Below are positions 8,301-15,700 of a DNA stretch of 34,510 bases, in pieces (within the stretch, counting starts at the first letter, position 1; each line of letters opens with the position of its first letter). Location: the NCBI GenBank assembly GCA_025451785.1, contig JANWJV010000035.1, positions 1-34,510 on the forward strand, read 5' to 3'. Source of the DNA: Bacteroidia bacterium (GTDB lineage: Bacteria > Bacteroidota > Bacteroidia > JANWJV01). The position numbers were made by a program, and so were the translations under genes. The notes below the pieces were generated by a model. It saw nothing but the letters and a program-made list of their open reading frames with translations, was not told the origin of the DNA and made no database searches.

Positions 8301-8538
8301 CCTCGTTGCTCTTATAAGGAAGCGTATACGGCTGCCTCAGCTTTTTCTTCAGGCCGTCGGTACCGAACACAATATGTTCCTTATCGGTGATGAACACCAG
8401 CTGCACAAGGTCAGCAATAATGGATTTTCCCACACCATTACTTCCTACGAAGTCGGTGCGCTGGGGATGGATCAGGTAGTCCTGGTTATAATGGCGGATG
8501 ATACCTACCGTAGAGAGAGAATAGATCCTTGGGAACAT
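5383..8538 (-). CDS. SMC/Rad50-like ATPase subunit of a MksB/JetC-type condensin
   Basis: A 1051-residue ATPase with the SMC-like plan. The N-terminal head has Walker A GSNGVGKS at residues 32-39. Long coiled coils cover roughly 210-460 and 560-770, flanking a small central hinge-like segment. The C-terminal head has an ABC signature-like STGETYSAIML starting near 936, then Walker B and a D-loop (FLILEETASLD). Partner proteins encoded immediately upstream have kleisin-like and winged-helix-like features. Together these match the MukBEF/MksBEF/JetABC branch, which loads onto DNA and extrudes loops for chromosome organisation or, with a nuclease partner, plasmid defence. The Walker B acidic pair is Glu-Glu (969-970) rather than the usual Asp-Glu. 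The start at 8538 is 4 bases past the previous stop, implying translational coupling. Rad50/SbcC is less likely because no zinc-hook CxxC is present and no SbcD is nearby. Confidence 0.85.
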   Translation of the reverse strand: MFPRIYSLSTVGIIRHYNQDYLIHPQRTDFVGSNGVGKSIIADLVQLVFITDKEHIVFGTDGLKKKLRQPYTLPYKSNEGYVFMNIEVTKDKFVTIGTCIPSNQGRKLRPFIILNDSDHHKDIADLAYPKEKLLRSSDFQKDKSILSLEDLTKHMKVHHQLHMKYFTFREDKKEYYNFLFTKKILPINLGIEENLKAFAKVIQSFAKAKSLDIDNSKSLKEFLLEDSERDYEVTFQKHHEDLGRLVVEYKDLEDQIKNIEKKQKRLELLKKKEDKRNSVEMVCKMYQVLFAYRQLKKAKAAHETNKKTLDNGQEKEKNLVERSKELKALLKSSDLALRSAETDLNVLIEIKGFYDKHMHLDSQIRDLEAIILPIVREAVDEVNINDYDTTEILRRVNAVKPVFEKYGSIKAMEQKVEEQKKVIEEANVNLRKEIDELESIQVLAKNSKPDSLFSQVLNAKKKLSKAQEDVLFSLLNVSWNKPKVAIAGDKFVDNLDVLNEANIEYDTKYKGYWFKMGELREFIAERDEPQIFDKVDRIGQALKKRVSMIAEEIGNKEGMLRELDKLSKGEYYSQQVLKPLGYAFDTELLDFTAIKQIRETAAIMKKVSQKVNTLRKESNELDAQYKKLSAKLSFELEKADVNSSYEDILKKRNSLKETKEKVERSEREEAIELAGLQSSFEHLEREVKNFAAEHKERESLYKEREKIFRAKYPEVQLDLEDQTFEDVNPSELERDNNVADLDFQSEYKAMSNDFDETKDGRDPGVRTQTEGLTFNFSVLEHALLGPKIGHLDKIGPYLENSNKQRIIMMETLYETMLKVFSLTSAKYKEYENIIKGLNTFFKGKKISNQYYFKIDFKPNPHFGIEWMDKLKTSSRQVFRSGELPMGNTVEDFIEGFFQKITGNVKRINLPDLLNPKTYFDLSVSLTDQNNKEIPGSTGETYSAIMLLGIARLSKVQEKEQEGVRFLILEETASLDNTNFNTFPNIAEEFGYQIITMTPKPYGSSLDNGWYLHHLIKGVDNPDINYPVPSSFFKTNEAKEDLALYLKDAVLA

Positions 8539-8542
8539 ATGA

Positions 8543-9235
8543 TTAGTTGTTGTTATGGTGGTTCGTTACTTTTTCAATGAACTGGTCGAAGTTCTGCACT
8601 TCGTTCTCGTACAGTTTCGCGAAGCGGTGAATTGATTCTTTCAGCACGAAATGGATCTCGTGCTCGTCGGTAGAGATCAGCCTCACCCATCCCAGCTTTT
8701 CAAAATCGCGCACAGTGCGGCGGAAACGCTTTTTGAGCTCTTCCCATTCAATGTCGGTAAAGGCACCCCTCGACTCGCCGAAGAACACGCGCTGGTAGTC
8801 GCTGGCAAACTCCCCTTCCATGATCTCTTTTTTGAGCTCTTCCCAGCGGATCTCCTTCTGATGCTCGAAATATCGTTCGTAATACATGTTCATCAGGATC
8901 ACTCCAATGATGGTTTGCACCTCGGTGAGCTCCTTATGGCGGTCGGAATGATACAACTTGCCCTTGGCGGCATCGGGGAACGACAAATAGAAATAGGTCT
9001 GGTTGTCTTTCACCTCTTTATTGAGCACCATGCCGTACAGGTTATCGTAATACATGGAGAACTCCTTCTCATAATTGCTCAGGAGCTGGAAGGCATAGAA
9101 TTCATCCTGCATGATATGCCTGCCGCGCAGGAGCTCGATGTTCACATCCGCGAAATGCTGCTGTACCTTTTCGTCGGCCAGAAAGCTGAAGTTGACTATT
9201 TCTTGCTGTTGTTCTTGTAAACCTTGGTCTTCCAT
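8543..9235 (-). CDS. MksE/JetB-like winged-helix subunit of the condensin
   Basis: A 230-residue soluble protein without signal peptide or membrane segment. Its size, its place between a kleisin-like and an SMC-like gene, and a C-terminal winged-helix-like stretch (FTDIEWEELKKRFRRTVRDFEKLGWVRLI, about 158-186) fit the MksE/MukE/JetB subunit. This subunit dimerises on the kleisin and links it to DNA and the ATPase heads. Direct sequence recognition is weak and the call rests mostly on context. Its start lies inside the 3' end of the upstream gene, with a 40-base overlap in a different frame. No nearer Met is available until residue 42, so the overlap looks genuine and suggests translational coupling. 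Confidence 0.75.
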   Translation of the reverse strand: MEDQGLQEQQQEIVNFSFLADEKVQQHFADVNIELLRGRHIMQDEFYAFQLLSNYEKEFSMYYDNLYGMVLNKEVKDNQTYFYLSFPDAAKGKLYHSDRHKELTEVQTIIGVILMNMYYERYFEHQKEIRWEELKKEIMEGEFASDYQRVFFGESRGAFTDIEWEELKKRFRRTVRDFEKLGWVRLISTDEHEIHFVLKESIHRFAKLYENEVQNFDQFIEKVTNHHNNN

Positions 9236-10584
9236 GTTACGATGTCTTTATAAATGGGTGATGATACCAGTTCTCTTTGTATTTTTATTTTAAAGCCGGG
9301 GATATTCCTTGCGATCTGTAAAAGCTCGAAACTAACGTTGAGGGGGATCTCGATGTCCTTTTCACTCTCCAGGAGGGAAAAGAACTTCTCCGTGATGTTC
9401 ATTCCGTTGTTCTCGATCATTTCGATCTTGAGCAGCTTCACCCATTTGGCCGTTACTTCCTGCCTCTTGAGCTCCAGGCCTATTTTGGCCCGCTCGCTGT
9501 TCTCATACTCCTCGTCAAGCGTTGGGATGTACACATCGTTGGTGCCTGCCACCGCAAAATCATATTTGAAGGCGGAGATGTATTTGAAGGATTCAAAGGG
9601 CAGCCCTTTCCTGGGGAACCCCGCGGGAAGGATGATCTCGCCTTCAATGGACATGCTGTTGGAAAGAATGTACTGCAGCATGCGTTTGAAGTTGAGCTTG
9701 AACTGGCTCTGGTTCCTGAAGTTCTCCTGGAGCTCTTTCAGCTTGGAGCTGGCGAAAACGATCTTTTCCCTGATCTGCGCAAGGCGCATATCAATAAGCA
9801 AGAATGAGCTCGAAACGCTTTGCTGTATCTTAAGGCTCTGCTCGTAATCAGAGAGCAGCATTGAGTAGCGTTCTTTCTCTTCTTCTGTTTGCGGATGTTT
9901 GCTCTTTTCGATCTTCTTGTAATACATATCCACCACTTTCTTCACTTCTGCCTGTATATGCGTTCCCAAGAGGAGAGCGTCCTTGATCTCGTTCGATTTC
10001 TCACCAAAGCCGGTGAATATCTCCGAAAAGCGCTTGGCCATTTCCAGGCCGCTGAGCGAATCGGAATAAAGAATGTTATTGAGCTTGTTGATAGAGGCCG
10101 TTACTTCGTCCTTGAAAGCTTCCAGGTGCTCGTTCACCGTTTGCCTGGCAGTGGTATCGAAACCCTGCGCGTGCCAGCTCAGGAAATCATCGATGTCCTT
10201 GATCTCCGACGCTTTGAAGGAAGCATAGCGCTTAAGGCTTTCTTTCAGAGGAAAGTTACGGTACTCATTGTCGAACTTACCGTTGACCAGCTGCAAAAAG
10301 CGGTTGGCGTAGTTCGAAAAAATGTACTTGTCGTAGGGCTTATCGGGCGGCCGCTCGATAAAGTACTTTAACAGGTTCTTGAGGACCCTTTCCGTTTGTG
10401 GCTGCTGCTCTGACGTGGAGTACGACACCTCGCGGATCACCTGCTGGAGGTCCTGGTGGGTAAACTCCCTGTCAATCTCCCTGTTCCTGATCTTATCGTT
10501 CAGCCAAAAAATGATGAGGCCTTCTTCACGCGAGGGCACGAGGGAACCGTACTCACCCGCGACATTTTCAATGGCTTCTCTCAT
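9196..10584 (-). CDS. MksF/JetA-like kleisin subunit of the condensin
   Basis: A 462-residue soluble protein and first gene of the three-gene operon. The N-terminal 100 residues look like a winged helix (EEGLIIFWLNDKIRNREIDREFTHQDLQQVIREV). A long helical middle follows (about 130-310) and then a beta-containing C-terminal domain, the layout expected of MukF/MksF kleisins that bridge the two SMC heads. I assign it from gene order, length and helical content; no diagnostic motif is visible. The start MREAIENVAG at 10584 is supported by a TACTTTTG -7 box about 28 bases upstream. The nuclease subunit (JetD/MksG) that accompanies Wadjet operons is absent on both sides. Confidence 0.72.
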   Translation of the reverse strand: MREAIENVAGEYGSLVPSREEGLIIFWLNDKIRNREIDREFTHQDLQQVIREVSYSTSEQQPQTERVLKNLLKYFIERPPDKPYDKYIFSNYANRFLQLVNGKFDNEYRNFPLKESLKRYASFKASEIKDIDDFLSWHAQGFDTTARQTVNEHLEAFKDEVTASINKLNNILYSDSLSGLEMAKRFSEIFTGFGEKSNEIKDALLLGTHIQAEVKKVVDMYYKKIEKSKHPQTEEEKERYSMLLSDYEQSLKIQQSVSSSFLLIDMRLAQIREKIVFASSKLKELQENFRNQSQFKLNFKRMLQYILSNSMSIEGEIILPAGFPRKGLPFESFKYISAFKYDFAVAGTNDVYIPTLDEEYENSERAKIGLELKRQEVTAKWVKLLKIEMIENNGMNITEKFFSLLESEKDIEIPLNVSFELLQIARNIPGFKIKIQRELVSSPIYKDIVTWKTKVYKNNSKK

Positions 10585-10611
10585 ATTCTGTTTTGACTAA
10601 TCTAATGGTGT

Positions 10612-10619
10612 CAAAAGTA
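10612..10619 (-). promoter_or_regulatory. Predicted -7 box of the condensin operon promoter
   Basis: The minus strand reads TACTTTTG, an exact TAnnTTTG match, with a TTCG about 21 bases upstream as a poor -33. It precedes the first gene of the operon and follows the rpsA terminator, so the operon is independently transcribed. Confidence 0.5.
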
Positions 10620-10687
10620 TATGATGGAAACAGTAAATAACGAAAAGAACGCCAACAAGTAATCAACAAAAACGGACAAGTTGTTAA

Positions 10688-10719
10688 GAAAAAAAATCCC
10701 CCCGAATAACCGGGGGGAT
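10688..10719 (-). terminator. Rho-independent terminator of rpsA
   Basis: Minus-strand arms ATCCCCCCG (10719-10711) and CGGGGGGAT (10704-10696) make a perfect 9-bp GC-rich stem with a 6-base loop. Eight T residues follow. It lies about 25 bases beyond the rpsA stop codon. Confidence 0.9.
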
Positions 10720-10744
10720 CAAAAAACCATGGCGTTGGCTTTTT

Positions 10745-12571
10745 TTATTCACCCTTTGGGGATGAATTCTCTTCAGCTTCCTTCGAATCAAGGTCGCTCT
10801 TAAGGGCCGAAAGCGCACCGAAGTCGCCGAGGGTCGTTTTTTCAACGTTGTCCTTCACCTTCTTCACTGCTTTCTTAGCGTCCTTTACCTCTGTCTTCTT
10901 CTCGGGTCTATCGTTGCCTACAGAAGCATCGTTAACCTTGGTATGAGAAAGAATGATCTTTTTGTTCTCTTTGCTGAACTCAAGCACTTTGAAGTCGAGC
11001 GCTTCTTCTGCTTTCGCGGAAGTGCCGTCGGTCTTCAGCAGGTGCCTGGTAGGAGCGAAACCTTCCACGCCGTAAGGCAGTGATACGATAGCTCCCTTTT
11101 CCACCACGTTAATGATGGTGCCCTTGTGGACAGAGTCAACGGTAAACACCGTTTCGAACACGTCCCAGGGGTTCTCTTCCAGCTGTTTGTGGCCGAGGCT
11201 CAGCCTGCGGTTGTCGCTGTCGATCTCCAGTACCACCACATCGATCTTCTCACCTTGCTTGGTAAATTCGGAAGGATGCTTGATCTTTTTCGACCAGCTG
11301 AGGTCAGAGATATGGATAAGGCCGTCAACACCTTCTTCAAGCTCCACGAAGATCCCGAAATTGGTAAAGTTCTTCACGGTAGCGGTATGGCGGCTGCCTT
11401 TAGAGTATTTGCTAACAACATTGGCCCATGGATCAGGCATAAGCTGCTTGATACCGAGTGACATCTTGCGCTCTTCGCGGTCGAGGGTAAGCACTACCGC
11501 TTCCACCTCGTCGCCCACTTTCAGGAAATCCTGTGCGCTGCGCAGGTGCTGGCTCCACGACATTTCTGATACGTGGATAAGGCCTTCTACACCGGTAGCA
11601 ACTTCTACGAACGCGCCGTAGTCGGCGATCACGGCCACGCGGCCTTTGATCTTGTCGCCCACTGCCATGTTCTTGTCGAGGCTGTCCCAGGGGTGTGAGG
11701 TCAACTGTTTAAGGCCAAGCGCGATACGCTTCTTCTCGTTATCGAAATCGAGGATAACCACGTTGATCTTCTGGTCGAGCTTAACGATCTCTTCGGGGTG
11801 ATTGATACGTCCCCAGCTGAGGTCGGTGATGTGGATAAGGCCGTCAACGCCGCCAAGGTCGATGAACACACCGTAAGAGGTGATGTTCTTCACAGTACCT
11901 TCGAGCACCTGCCCTTTTTCCAATTTGGAGATGATCTCGCGCTTCTGCTGTTCGAGCTCTGCTTCGATCAGCGCTTTGTGCGATACCACTACGTTCTTGA
12001 ACTCGTTGTTGATCTTCACCACTTTGAACTCCATCGTTTTGCCTACATAGATATCGTAGTCGCGGATGGGTTTCACGTCGATCTGTGAGCCGGGCAAGAA
12101 GGCCTCGATGCCAAACACATCGGCAATAAGACCGCCTTTGGTGCGGCACTTCACATACCCTTTGATGATCTCGCCGGTCTCGAGCGCCTTGGTAATACCT
12201 TCCCAGGCTTTCTTCGAACGCGCGGTCTTGTGAGAAAGGATCAGCTGCCCGTTGGCATCTTCCTGGTTCTCTACATATACTTCTACCGTATCCCCTGCTT
12301 TCAGGTCGGGGTTATAGCGGAATTCCGAAAGGGCAACAACCCCATCGGACTTATAGCCGATATTGATAACTACTTCCCTGTTGTTCTTTGTTACTACAGT
12401 ACCCTGAACGATCTCGTTCTGAGCTACCGAAGTAAGGGTCTTTTCATAAGCGGCCTCAAGGGTTGCGCGCTCTTCTTTTGAATAGTTCTCCTGCTTCTTG
12501 CCTAAAGAGTTCCAATCAAAATTTTCCAGGGGGTTTACAGTCTTTTCGACCGTATTTTCTTGTTCTGCCAT
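10745..12571 (-). CDS. rpsA: 30S ribosomal protein S1
   Basis: A 608-residue RNA-binding ribosomal protein that helps mRNAs bind the 30S subunit. Six consecutive S1/OB-fold repeats can be read. Approximate residue ranges are 50-120, 135-205 (degenerate, beginning GEIIKGYVKCRTKGGLIADV), 220-290 (TSYGVFIDLGGVDGLIHITDLSW), 305-375 (ADYGAFVEVATGVEGLIHVSEMSW), 390-462 (TNFGIFVELEEGVDGLIHISDLSW) and 475-545. A Lys/Glu-rich, low-complexity tail (about 550-608) follows, which is variable in this family. The start at 12571 is preceded by a good promoter about 80 bases upstream, and the gene ends before a strong terminator, so it is probably monocistronic. Confidence 0.97.
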   Translation of the reverse strand: MAEQENTVEKTVNPLENFDWNSLGKKQENYSKEERATLEAAYEKTLTSVAQNEIVQGTVVTKNNREVVINIGYKSDGVVALSEFRYNPDLKAGDTVEVYVENQEDANGQLILSHKTARSKKAWEGITKALETGEIIKGYVKCRTKGGLIADVFGIEAFLPGSQIDVKPIRDYDIYVGKTMEFKVVKINNEFKNVVVSHKALIEAELEQQKREIISKLEKGQVLEGTVKNITSYGVFIDLGGVDGLIHITDLSWGRINHPEEIVKLDQKINVVILDFDNEKKRIALGLKQLTSHPWDSLDKNMAVGDKIKGRVAVIADYGAFVEVATGVEGLIHVSEMSWSQHLRSAQDFLKVGDEVEAVVLTLDREERKMSLGIKQLMPDPWANVVSKYSKGSRHTATVKNFTNFGIFVELEEGVDGLIHISDLSWSKKIKHPSEFTKQGEKIDVVVLEIDSDNRRLSLGHKQLEENPWDVFETVFTVDSVHKGTIINVVEKGAIVSLPYGVEGFAPTRHLLKTDGTSAKAEEALDFKVLEFSKENKKIILSHTKVNDASVGNDRPEKKTEVKDAKKAVKKVKDNVEKTTLGDFGALSALKSDLDSKEAEENSSPKGE

Positions 12572-12587
12572 TTAGTTTGGCTTTGTA

Positions 12588-12607
12588 TTTCCTGCTATTG
12601 CGGGAAA
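12588..12607 (-). promoter_or_regulatory. Small hairpin in the rpsA leader
   Basis: In the minus-strand transcript, TTTCCCGC and GCAGGAAA flank a 4-base AATA loop, with one C-A mismatch in an 8-position stem. It lies 17-36 bases before the rpsA start. S1 represses its own mRNA through leader structure in Escherichia coli; whether this hairpin has such a role is speculative. Confidence 0.25.
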
Positions 12608-12651
12608 GGGGTTAAACTTCTGTTAATTATCGCCTTTTTTCAAAGGGATGA

Positions 12652-12682
12652 CAAAGGTAATAACCTTGATACAATTACCAAA
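12652..12682 (-). promoter_or_regulatory. rpsA promoter (-33 and -7 elements)
   Basis: The minus strand has TTTG (12682-12679) and, 19 bases after its TTG, TACCTTTG (12659-12652). Both Bacteroidota promoter elements match at the usual spacing, giving a leader of about 75 bases. This is the best promoter in the window. Confidence 0.65.
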
Positions 12683-12724
12683 TAATTGTTCAAAAAAGCT
12701 GATATTTCAGGAAAAGCGCCTTTC

Positions 12725-15700
12725 TTACCTAAGCAGGGTTATATTGCCCTTCCTTATAAATGGCTCGTTATTGTTGTTGGTAGCGCTTATATAATAGGCG
12801 AAAACAGCCGGATCCATGGGTTTTCCTTTAAATATCCCATCCCAAACCTTGGCAGGATCATCACTTTCGAACACCTTTTCGCCCCATCGGTCATAAATAA
12901 TGAACACAAAATTGGTCACGCATTCCTTCCAGCCATGCAAGGTTATAACATCATTGTGGCCGTCGCCGTTGGGTGAAAAGGCATTGGGAACACTCAGGTC
13001 GAGGTTGGCCGGACAGGGTGTTTCCACATAGATCATTACACAGGCCTGGTCAGTACAGCCGTTGCTATCAGTAACGGTAACACAATAAAGGGTGTTTATT
13101 GTAGGAGAAGCCACAGGGTTCTGACAATTGCTGCAGCTTAGGCCTGTGGAAGGGATCCAGTTATAGCTTCCGCCGCCTGTTCCGTTAAGGTTGGTGCTGG
13201 CGCCCGATTGAATTGTAGTGGCAGTAGCAGTGGCAGTGGCAGTGGGTCCTCCGGCGTTGCCAACAACAACCGCAGTTGTCTTCGTACAACCATTATTGTC
13301 TGTTACCACACAACTATAAGTACCTGCCGAAAGATTGCTGATGGCGGCGGTGGTACCACCGTTTGACCATGAATACACATAGGCGGCCTTTCCACCCGAG
13401 GCACTGGCACTTGCTGAACCGTCAGAGCCCTGACAACTTGCCGCTACAGCACTGGCTCCCAGCACCAGCAGAGGCGGCTCGGTGATGGCAATGGTTTGAG
13501 TGGCTATACAGCCGTTAGCATCAGTAATGGTAATGGTATAGCTGCCTGCGCTCAGCCCTATCACGTTCTGAACTGTTTGGCCATTGCTCCAGGAGAAGGT
13601 ATAAGGCGAAGTGCCCCCGCTGATGGTAGAAGAGGCCATTCCATTATTGCCGCCATTACAACTTACATTGGTCACAGAACTAATAGAAGCTGTACCCGCC
13701 CCGGTATTGGTCACCGATGCGGTAGCTGTTTTGGTGCATCCGTTATTATCGGTAACGGTTACAGTATAGGTTCCTGCGCTTAAACCTGTAGCGATCGTAG
13801 TTGTTTGTCCATTGCTCCAGCTATAGGTCAATATGCCGGTGCCTCCGCTGGCCAATACTGAAGCACTTCCATTGCTTGCACCACAATTAGCATTGATGGA
13901 TGATGTTTGAGGGTTGATGGCTGACGGTTCTGTTATAGTTACGGCCGCTGTTTGAGTGCAGCCGTTCACATCAGTAACAGTTACGGTATAGGTACCAGCG
14001 CTCAAACCTGTTGCTGTTGCTGTTGTTTGTCCATTGCTCCATAGATACTGACTGCTGCCCGATCCGCCCGAAGAACTTGCGGTAGATGTGCCTGTGAATC
14101 CTCCGTTACACAAAACATTGGTTTGACCTGAGATACCAAGCACAAGCAAGGTAGGTTGTGATACTACCACCGATGCTGTTTGAACACAGTTGTTCGCGTC
14201 AGTTGATGTTACCGTGTAAGTTCCTGCGCCAAGTCCTGAAATCGAATTTCCTGTACCTCCGGTACTCCAGCTGTAAGTGATCGTTCCCGTTCCACCATTG
14301 GCAGTGGCGCTGGCCGTTCCATTATTTCCTCCCGTACAATTGGGGTTGCTCCAGCCCGAAATGCCCGCGCTAAGCTGAACAGGTTGTGTAATGTTCACAG
14401 TAGTGATGCTGGTACATCCATTCGCGTCGGTCACTGTTACAGTATACACTCCCGCGCTCAATCCTGTTGCCGTTCCAGTTGCCTGCCCATTGCTCCAGCT
14501 ATAGGTATATGGTGAAGTACCGCCGGTGATACTGGCGGTGGCACTTCCGTTAAGCCCTCCGTTACAAAGAACATTTGTGGTGCTGGCAATGTTCGCTGTA
14601 CCTCCCCCCGTGCTGGTGACTGTTGCGGTAGCTGTTTTTGTACATCCGTTGTTATCAGTAACAGTTACGGTATAGGTACCCGCACTCAATCCTGTTGCGC
14701 TTGCGTTGGTTTGCCCATTGCTCCAGCTATAGGTCAAGGCTCCCGTGCCGCCGCTGGCGGTCACTGAGGCGGTTGCGTTGCTTGCGTTGCAGGTAGCGGC
14801 AGTAGCAGAGGCAGCGGCAGTAACGGCAGTTGGCTGGGTAATGGAAACTGTTTTACTTGAGGTACATCCGTTGGCGTCGGCTATAGTTACCGTGTAGGTG
14901 CCGTTGCTCAAGCCTGTTGCTGTTGCTGTTGACTGCCCGTTGTTCCAGGCATATGTATAAGGACTGGTTCCTCCTGTCATGCTCGAAGTAGCCGTTCCAT
15001 TAGCGCCTCCGTTACAACTCACGTTCGTATTTGCCGTAATATTCGCTGTACCTCCGCTGTTGCTGGTCACTGCAACTGTTGCAGTTTTTGTACAACCGTT
15101 ATTATCAGTTACTGTAATAGTGTAAGTACCTGCACTCAACCCTGTTGCTGTTGCGGTTGCTTGTCCATTGTTCCAGCTGTAAGTGTATGCGCCTGTACCA
15201 CCGGTGGCTGATGCGTTCGCTGTTCCGTTGCTCGCGCCGCAGCCAGCGGCAGTGGCAGTAGCAGTTGCGGTAACGGCAGTTGGTTGTGTAAGTGAGACCG
15301 TTTTCGTGGAACCGCAGCCGGTAGCATCCGTAATGTTGATCGTATAGGTTCCGGCGCTTAAGCCCGTAACGTTCGCCGTGGTTTGCCCGTTGTTCCAGCT
15401 ATAGGTATAAGGACTGGTACCGCTTGTTACTGTTACGCTCGCACTGCCAAGACCGCCATTACAAAGAATTGCTCCCGAAGAAGTATTGGCTGTTACGCTG
15501 CCGCCGCTGTTGGTCACAGTAACGAAGGCGGTATCAGAAGCAATACATTTACCAGAGCTTCCCACAATAACGGTATAGGTACCCGCGTTAAGCCCTGTAA
15601 TGGTTTGCGTAGTTCCGCCATTGCTCCAGTTATATGTAAAAGGCGGCGATGCGCAGGTGGCGGTTACTGAAGCGGAGCCATTGCTTCCGCAGTTGGCCGC

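Noticed and set aside
7462-8580. 372-codon open frame on the plus strand
   Set aside because: Antisense to the SMC-like gene, whose motifs are convincing; the translation is a Leu/Val/Phe-rich mirror of coiled-coil codons with no family features.
12692-12710. Hairpin CTGA-loop-TCAG followed by T residues on the minus strand, as terminator for adhesin 1
   Set aside because: Only a 4-bp stem; too weak to call, although it lies in the right place.
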